Of a stretch of DNA of 64,000 nt, positions 54,488 to 64,000 are shown one piece after another. Under the pieces are notes generated by a model. It did no database searches. It was not told the DNA's origin and saw only the letters and a list, made by a program, of their open reading frames with translations. The DNA comes from Nocardia bovistercoris. GTDB taxonomy: Bacteria; Actinomycetota; Actinomycetes; Mycobacteriales; Mycobacteriaceae. Each line of letters begins with the position of its first letter. The stretch's first letter is position 1. The translations under genes and the position numbers were made by a program. The stretch lies in the NCBI RefSeq assembly GCF_015674855.1, contig NZ_JADMLG010000002.1, forward strand, positions 62,001 through 126,000, written 5' to 3'.

Positions 54488-55873
54488 TCATCCGACCGTC
54501 ACGTCGATCGGCGTCAAGGTTCTGTCGTCGTATTCGGCTACGAACACGGCGTGGGTCTGGGTATCGACCGCGACCGCGGCGGGGCTCTTGCCGACATGGA
54601 TCGTCTCCAGCACAGCACAATTCCGGGAGTCGACCACAGACAGGGAGTCGTCGCCGCTGTTGACCACGTACAGCCTGTTCAGGTCCGTGTCGACCCCGAT
54701 GGCCGATGGCGCTTTACCCACCACGAACGCCGGCGCGACCGTGCGCGTCCGCGTGTCGATCACCGATACCGTGTTGGCGGCGTTGTTCGTGACATGCACG
54801 GTGCGCGTGCGCGGTTCGAAGGCCAAACCGAACGGTTGCGCCCCGACTACCAGAGTGCCGACAACGGCACGTGAATCGGTGTCGATCAGCGTGACGGTGT
54901 TGTCGGCGAAGTTCGACACATACGCCGTATGACCTTCGGGATCGACGCACGCACCGCACGGATTGACGCCGACCGCGACGGTCGCGACAACCGACCGGGT
55001 CGCCGCGGCGATGATCGACACCGTCTTGTCGGCATTGGCCACCACGAACGCGGCCCGGGTCCGTGGATCGAAACAGGCACTGGCCGAGGCCTTTCCGCTG
55101 GGCACGGAGTCCGAAACTTTTTTCGTTCGCTCATTGATCACCGTGGTCTTGGCCTCACCGCAATTGGCGACGTAGACCTCGTGGTTGACTGGATCGAGCG
55201 CTAGTGCCCACGGGTTCTTCCCCACCGTGACACGTCCCGACACCGTCCGCGTCGTGGCATCGACGAAGACCACGTCGTTGACCGCCGCGCCTGCGGAGAC
55301 CTCGAGCACGGCTACGGACGCGAGCCGCAACCCCGGATCGACGATCACGCCACGTGGTCGTGCCGACAGCACGATCGCAGCTCGCTTGGTGTACTGAACG
55401 GCGCGCACGTCGACCCACGGCTGCGTACTGTCGACGGCGCTGTCGGCGACCACCCAGGTGAAATCACGGTCGACGGCGGCGTCGTTGTTCCGAATCCGCA
55501 ACTTCCACGGCTCGTACGTCGGCTGCTCGAACCCCACCAGAACCTGAAAAGCGTTGCCGCCCTCCACGATCAGGAAGACGTCCCCGACGAACCCGACCCC
55601 GGCCCCGCCCAGCCCGGTCTCCCGGAACACCGATTTCGAATCGACACCGATCTCCACGGGAGGCCCGCTGCCTGCGATGATCGATAGTGTCGGCGCCGGT
55701 GCATCGATGCCGCCAACCATGGCGACTCGCATGTACATCATCCGCTGGTAGGCCCCGGAGAAGTCGGACAGTGGTTCGCCCGCCCGCTGCGTGAACTCCG
55801 TGTCGACGAAGGCGCCCTGCTTGCTCACTCGCAGCGCGCGCGACGCCGGATCTGGATAGAGGGTGAATGCCAT
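54488..55873 (-). CDS. eCIS protein: shared N-terminal domain plus YVTN beta-propeller
   Basis: 461 residues and the first gene of the eCIS block. Residues 1-155 are the shared domain (LYPDP, MMYMRVAMVGG, VGDVFLIVE, WKLRIRNND, PWVDV). Residues about 170-460 are about seven YVTN-type propeller blades (each about 42 residues, with phrases like NPWALALDPVNHEVYVAN, SNFADNTVTLIDT, VNSGDDSLSVVDS). Propellers of this type bind proteins or sugars, so it may bind a surface target or regulate assembly. No signal peptide. Confidence 0.8.
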   Translation of the reverse strand: MAFTLYPDPASRALRVSKQGAFVDTEFTQRAGEPLSDFSGAYQRMMYMRVAMVGGIDAPAPTLSIIAGSGPPVEIGVDSKSVFRETGLGGAGVGFVGDVFLIVEGGNAFQVLVGFEQPTYEPWKLRIRNNDAAVDRDFTWVVADSAVDSTQPWVDVRAVQYTKRAAIVLSARPRGVIVDPGLRLASVAVLEVSAGAAVNDVVFVDATTRTVSGRVTVGKNPWALALDPVNHEVYVANCGEAKTTVINERTKKVSDSVPSGKASASACFDPRTRAAFVVANADKTVSIIAAATRSVVATVAVGVNPCGACVDPEGHTAYVSNFADNTVTLIDTDSRAVVGTLVVGAQPFGLAFEPRTRTVHVTNNAANTVSVIDTRTRTVAPAFVVGKAPSAIGVDTDLNRLYVVNSGDDSLSVVDSRNCAVLETIHVGKSPAAVAVDTQTHAVFVAEYDDRTLTPIDVTVG

Positions 55874-56161
55874 GGTGACGCTCCTCTGTGCACCGAATGC
55901 TCAGCGTGCACCCACGGCGGCACCGTGATGTCCTTGCCGCGTCCCCGCCGCGTCCCCGTTCGATTCAGGGTATGAACGTAAGGGACGGCCATGTCGGGAC
56001 CACGACGAGGGCCTGGGTTCTGAACGCAGTCGGCGCGCACCCGGGTGACGTCGAATCGGAAGCCGGTGGGCCGGGTGACGTCGTGACTGGTGCGGGCATG
56101 GTCGTCGAAGGCATGTTTGCATTCGGTGATCACGTCTGCTCTACGTGACCGGGGTGGCGGG
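55874..56161. other. Upstream region of the eCIS block, no gene supported
   Basis: About 290 bp upstream of the first eCIS gene. Open frames exist on both strands but none has a ribosome site or family resemblance. It should contain the main promoter of the eCIS transcript. Confidence 0.5.
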
Positions 56162-56227
56162 GACCGGAGTCGCGACTTGGACAGGAGTGGCTATGACCGG
56201 AGTCGCGACCTGAGCCGGAGTAGCTAT
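56162..56227. repeat. Two tandem 33-bp repeats
   Basis: Copies at 56162-56194 and 56195-56227 both begin gaccggagtcgcgac and end gagtNgctat, differing at a few positions; partial copies flank them on both sides. Each unit is a multiple of three bases. They sit between the eCIS promoter region and the recombinase remnant. Confidence 0.8.
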
Positions 56228-56870
56228 GACCGGGCCGGTCGAACCGTCGGAAGAACCTCTCGCTTGATCTACACCGAGGCCACCGGCAAGACCAAGCAGC
56301 GCTACGACTACTTCCTTGCCGCGCACGGCAAGACGGTCTTTGCGATCTGCCACATCTCGGTACGGCACTGGTCGAACAGGCGATTGTCGAGCACTACGCC
56401 ACGCTGCAACTCCCCCGTAAGTTCATCGAGACCGTCCGGGATCTGCTCGATGCCACCCTGGGCGACCAACAGGCCAGCACGAGAGATCGGCACGCCAGTC
56501 TGAACCGTCAACCGAAGGCCATCGACGAGAAGACGGCCCGACTGATCGACCTGGCCGCCGACGGCACGATGCCCGTGGGACAGATCAAGACGAAGATCAA
56601 CGACCTGAAACACCAACGCAGTCGAATCGGAGCTGGGCTGGTGGATACCTCGGAGGAACTGGGCGTCGGTACAGGAGTACTGCGGGATGCCCTGCACCTG
56701 ATGACCGATCCGCAGCAGCTCTACCGCGACGTCGCCGATCCGGTCCGCCGTCACCTCAACGAGGCATTTTCGAACGGCTGTTCATCGACCAAGAAGACAT
56801 GGTGGCCGTCACGGACGACAAACAACCATTCGTGGACGAACTGCTCGAAGCACGCCAGATCTGCATGAAT
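56224..56870 (+). pseudogene. Remnant of a large serine recombinase (C-terminal part)
   Basis: Translating across frames gives the zinc-ribbon entry SRLIYTEATGKTKQRYDYF, then, after a frameshift, VEQAIVEHYATLQLPRKFIE and a coiled-coil region KIDEKTARLIDLAADGTMP-like, ending LYRDVADPVRRHLNEAFF and VTDDKQPFVDEL in yet another frame. The N-terminal catalytic resolvase domain is missing and at least two frameshifts are present. It is a dead integrase of a former mobile element, about 150 bp from tRNA-Ala. Confidence 0.7.
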
Positions 56871-57015
56871 CCTGACCTACGCTCACCAGGACTACCGCAG
56901 CGAACCGGGGGCGGAAATGCAGAAAGCCCCCGCTCAGCGGAGGCTTTCCGAAACTCTCGTACCTACCCGACCCAAGCCGGTGTTTTTCCGGTCACGGTTT
57001 CGAGTAAGGCCGTCA

Positions 57016-57091
57016 TGGTGGAGCTAAGGGGACTCGAACCCCTGACCCCCACACTGCCAGTGTGGTGCGCTACCAGCTGCGCCATAGCCCC
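57016..57091 (-). tRNA. tRNA-Ala (anticodon GGC)
   Basis: The minus strand folds as a standard cloverleaf: acceptor GGGGCTA pairing with TAGCTCC, D arm GCGC-GCGC, anticodon arm CCACA-CTGGCAG-TGTGG with anticodon GGC, T arm with GGTTCGAGTCC, discriminator A and an encoded CCA end. Confidence 0.96.
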
Positions 57092-57202
57092 TGGTTGTTT
57101 GCGTTTGGTTTCCCTCGCGCCTGAAGAAAGTTACACCACCTGTCGGGCTGCGACCAAATCGACTGGGTACGGGGTTGGCGGAGGGGAAAGCTAACGCTAA
57201 TA

Positions 57203-57218
57203 TCGAACATATGTTCGA
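57203..57218. promoter_or_regulatory. LexA (SOS) box overlapping the start codon
   Basis: TCGAAC-ATAT-GTTCGA is a perfect palindrome and a perfect match to the actinobacterial and Gram-positive SOS box (consensus CGAACNNNNGTTCG). The ATG of the DUF222/HNH gene (57211) lies in its centre, so LexA binding would block transcription or its early elongation. Confidence 0.85.
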
Positions 57219-58605
57219 AGACAATCGGATCTCCTCCATGGACTTCGGGGCCATGAGTGATGCGGGGCTGATCGACGCCCTTCGGACGGCGCAGGGGGCG
57301 GTGGCCGTGGCGCAGGCGGCGGAGGTGTTCGCCGTTCGGGAGTTGTATCGGCGGCGGCGGGCCGAGAGTGTGGAACCGGGGCCCGACGGGGTGCGGGCGG
57401 GTGAGTTCGCGGCGGCGGAGGTCGCGGTGGCTTTGCGGGTGGAGGAGGGGACGGCGGGGGCTTTGATCGATATCGGGCTCGCGTTGGAGGAGTCGTTGCC
57501 TCGGGTGCGGGCGGCGTTCGCGGCGGGGCGGGTCGATCTGGCGAAGGTGCGGGTGATCGTGGATTGCACGCGGGGGTTGGCGGAGGAATTGGTGGGGGTG
57601 CTCGAACCTCGGTTGCTCGAGGCGGCGGGGCGGATCGATCCGGGGCGGCTGCGGCAGACGGCGCGGCGGTGGGTGGCTCGGGTGGATCCCGGTGGGGCGC
57701 AGCGGCGTCGGGAACGTCGGCAGAGTGAGCGGGATGTGCGGATCAGGGCAGTGCAGGACGGGATGGCGTTGTTCGACGGGTTGCTGCCCGCGCCCGGTGC
57801 GCAGACGGTGGCCATGCGGCTGCGGGAGATGAGTTTGCAGGTGTGTCCGCGGGATCCGCGGACCATGGCGCAGCGGCGGGCCGACGCGCTTGTGGCGTTG
57901 GCGGACGGGTCGGGGCGGCTGCGGTGTCGGTGTGAACGCGGTGTGCGCTGCCCGGTTTCGCGAGTGCCGATCGAGGCGCCGCGGCGGGCGTTGATACAGG
58001 TCGGGATTTCGGCGGAGGCGCTGTTCGGGTTGCGCGAGGCGCCCGGATTTCTTGCCGGGTACGGTCCCATCGACGCGGCGCTGGCTCGGCTGCTCGCCGA
58101 ACACGCACGCTTCCAAGCGATTCCGGAGGACGGGCCGGAAGAGGAAGCGGCGGCGCGGCATTCCACGCGGGCGGTGGACGGGTTCTGCCGATTTCCGGGG
58201 TGTGTGATGCCTGCGGCGGAATCCGGATCGGCGCACGGTGCGGGCGGGTCGGTGAGTCTGTGCTCGCGGCACGGTCGTTTGAAGGCGTTGGCGGACAAGG
58301 GCAGAACCGGGTGGCGGGTGTTCCGCGCGGGGCGGGATCGGCTGCGGTGGACGACGCCGACCGGTGAGACGCACACGACCGTGCGGGAAGGCGCGCGGTA
58401 TCTGTTCCCGCACACCGATATCGAGGCGCCGGTCGTTCCGCCCGCGCTCACGGGGCGCATCGAGGCCGCGACGGTCGAAACGATGGCGTCGAAAGATCGG
58501 CCGACGGCGGAGGATCTGGGTTATCCGCTCGCCGGACACGTCCCGGTGCGTCGGCAACTGTCGCGACTGGCTCCCGAGGACGACATCCCGGACCGGGACC
58601 GCTGA
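57211..58605 (+). CDS. DUF222/13E12-repeat family protein with shortened HNH motif
   Basis: 464 residues. Residues 1-330 are the DUF222 helical domain (LRTAQGAVAVAQAAEVFAVRELYRRRR, MAQRRADALVALADG). The C-terminal zinc/HNH region is CRFPGCVMPAA, then GSAHGAGGSVSLCSRHGRLKAL; compared with the family pattern (D-H-x-x-P-x-x-x-G-G-x-T and HH at the end) several residues between the two Cys pairs are deleted and the DH/HH residues are altered, so nuclease activity is doubtful. Members of this family in M. tuberculosis are LexA-regulated, as the perfect SOS box suggests here. Confidence 0.88.
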   Translation: MFEDNRISSMDFGAMSDAGLIDALRTAQGAVAVAQAAEVFAVRELYRRRRAESVEPGPDGVRAGEFAAAEVAVALRVEEGTAGALIDIGLALEESLPRVRAAFAAGRVDLAKVRVIVDCTRGLAEELVGVLEPRLLEAAGRIDPGRLRQTARRWVARVDPGGAQRRRERRQSERDVRIRAVQDGMALFDGLLPAPGAQTVAMRLREMSLQVCPRDPRTMAQRRADALVALADGSGRLRCRCERGVRCPVSRVPIEAPRRALIQVGISAEALFGLREAPGFLAGYGPIDAALARLLAEHARFQAIPEDGPEEEAAARHSTRAVDGFCRFPGCVMPAAESGSAHGAGGSVSLCSRHGRLKALADKGRTGWRVFRAGRDRLRWTTPTGETHTTVREGARYLFPHTDIEAPVVPPALTGRIEAATVETMASKDRPTAEDLGYPLAGHVPVRRQLSRLAPEDDIPDRDR

Positions 58606-58678
58606 CGTCCGCTGCCCGGGAGGTACGCGCAGCCTCGTCATCGGGCGCCGGTCAGTGGACCGATGCCCGTCGAGAGGC

Positions 58679-59416
58679 TCAGCTGGTGACTTCGACCACC
58701 CAGTTCTCGTTGTTCACATCGAGACGATTCGGCCCGTCGTACACCGACGGCGTCGCGGCCTTACCGCCGAGCAGGCCGTTGAGCTGGTCCAATGCCGTTT
58801 TGGCGTGCACCTTCGCCGCCTCGACCTCGGCGCCGGAGACCACGCACTGCACGACCTCCTCGGAGGCGCCCGCCTTGCGGGCCAGCTCGCCCAACTGCTG
58901 GTTGGAGAGGTCGTCGCCGTTCTCCTCGGGCTGGTCGGACACGAACAGCAGCTCGTGGAATTTCGCGTAGACGGGGCCGGAACCGGCCTCGGCGACGCAT
59001 TCGTTGGCGGCGATGGCGCGGGTGGAGTAGTCCTTGCTCGCCGAGCGCGGGTCGAGGAAGTTCACGAAGCGGTAGCGGACCGCGAGTGCGCCCTCGTCGA
59101 TCTTCTGGGCGATTTCCTGGGCGTAGACGCGCTCGACCTCGCCGCAGGCCGGGCACAGCGGATCCTCGTACAGGTCGATGGTGTTCGCGGCGTCGACACG
59201 GCCGAGCAGGATCGCGCCGTCGGGGGCGAGGACCGAGACGACCGCGGGGTTGTGCACGACGCCGTAACCGTCGTTGCGGACGCCGGCTTCCTCGTTGCTC
59301 CAGCGCATCACCAGGATCACGATCAGCGCGATCACCACCACCGCGACACCGCCGAGCGCGTAGGTGGTGGTGTTGGACATGGGCCGCGGCGTGTACTTCT
59401 GCGGGGATTCGCTCAC
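58679..59416 (-). CDS. DsbA-like membrane-anchored thioredoxin-fold protein
   Basis: About 245 residues. A single transmembrane segment near residues 18-40 (LGGVAVVVIALIVILVM) anchors it with the catalytic domain outside. The active site is CPAC in LYEDPLCPACGEVERV, and the rest matches DsbA/Thioredoxin_4 (VRYRFVNFLD, two further Cys in ANECVAE and VQCVVSG). It probably forms or reshuffles disulfides in secreted proteins. Start GTG at 59416 (or 59425). Convergent with the DUF222 gene. Confidence 0.88.
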   Translation of the reverse strand: MSESPQKYTPRPMSNTTTYALGGVAVVVIALIVILVMRWSNEEAGVRNDGYGVVHNPAVVSVLAPDGAILLGRVDAANTIDLYEDPLCPACGEVERVYAQEIAQKIDEGALAVRYRFVNFLDPRSASKDYSTRAIAANECVAEAGSGPVYAKFHELLFVSDQPEENGDDLSNQQLGELARKAGASEEVVQCVVSGAEVEAAKVHAKTALDQLNGLLGGKAATPSVYDGPNRLDVNNENWVVEVTS

Positions 59417-59501
59417 GCCGACCACTTTGCCCGAAAACGCGGCGGAGCCGGTCGCCGGGCGGCGGTGTGTCCGGTGCGCTCAGCTCGTGCGCAGCACCGC
59501 G

Positions 59502-64000
<4,499 letters not shown>

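Noticed and set aside
56141..56368. A minus-strand frame with PVIATPxQVATPV repeats
   Set aside because: It is the antisense of the 33-bp repeats and the recombinase remnant; no ribosome site.
56799..57194. A 131-codon plus-strand frame covering the tRNA
   Set aside because: It reads through the tRNA-Ala gene and the recombinase remnant; not coding.

Overview
The window is high-GC DNA of actinomycete type. The combination of yrbE/mce genes, secreted DUF732-like proteins, a 13E12-type DUF222/HNH gene with a LexA box and a geosmin synthase points to Nocardia or a close relative in the Mycobacteriales. The genus is an inference; no rRNA is present.

Layout. (1) 1-6600: the start of an mce operon (yrbEA, yrbEB, first mce gene, cut by the window edge), a divergent alpha/beta hydrolase, two overlapping TetR genes and a Baeyer-Villiger monooxygenase. 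Three promoters here share a near-identical operator-like motif, so this looks like one regulon, probably an Mce3R-like one with the regulator split into two genes. (2) 6700-18200: accessory single genes (GNAT, secreted DUF732 proteins, a membrane-anchored NACHT NTPase with a long Arg/Asp repeat, epoxide hydrolase-like, P450 with TetR, SDR with TetR). (3) 18257-21432: a TPR-CHAT protease directly followed by a protein that I read as a bacterial gasdermin. This is a candidate abortive-infection (pore-forming cell death) pair, in DNA that appears less GC-rich than its surroundings and carries TTA codons. (4) 21789-29900: metabolic and regulatory genes (cytokinin-dehydrogenase-like FAD oxidase, fatty acid desaturase, aldo-keto reductase with AraC) and a PIN/Phd toxin-antitoxin pair.

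(5) 30048-55873, all on the minus strand: a complete-looking extracellular contractile injection system (eCIS) locus. Transcription runs from a beta-propeller protein through sheath, tube, chaperone, cap (DUF4255), AAA+ ATPase, CIS_tube/LysM baseplate proteins, VgrG-like hub and spike, gp25, baseplate J, tail protein I and fibre-like proteins to a DUF4157 metalloprotease-like effector with a C-terminal candidate nuclease toxin, and ends with a BTAD regulator. Three proteins at the two ends of the locus share one N-terminal domain. No classical tape measure is visible.

(6) 55874-64000: a decayed large serine recombinase beside tRNA-Ala(GGC), a DUF222/HNH gene whose start codon lies inside a perfect LexA box, a DsbA-like membrane thioredoxin, and a compact terpene operon with geosmin synthase between two polyprenyl synthases.

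The CHAT-gasdermin pair and the eCIS with its three-protein shared domain are the most interesting parts. All homology statements are from reading the sequences; no database search was run.
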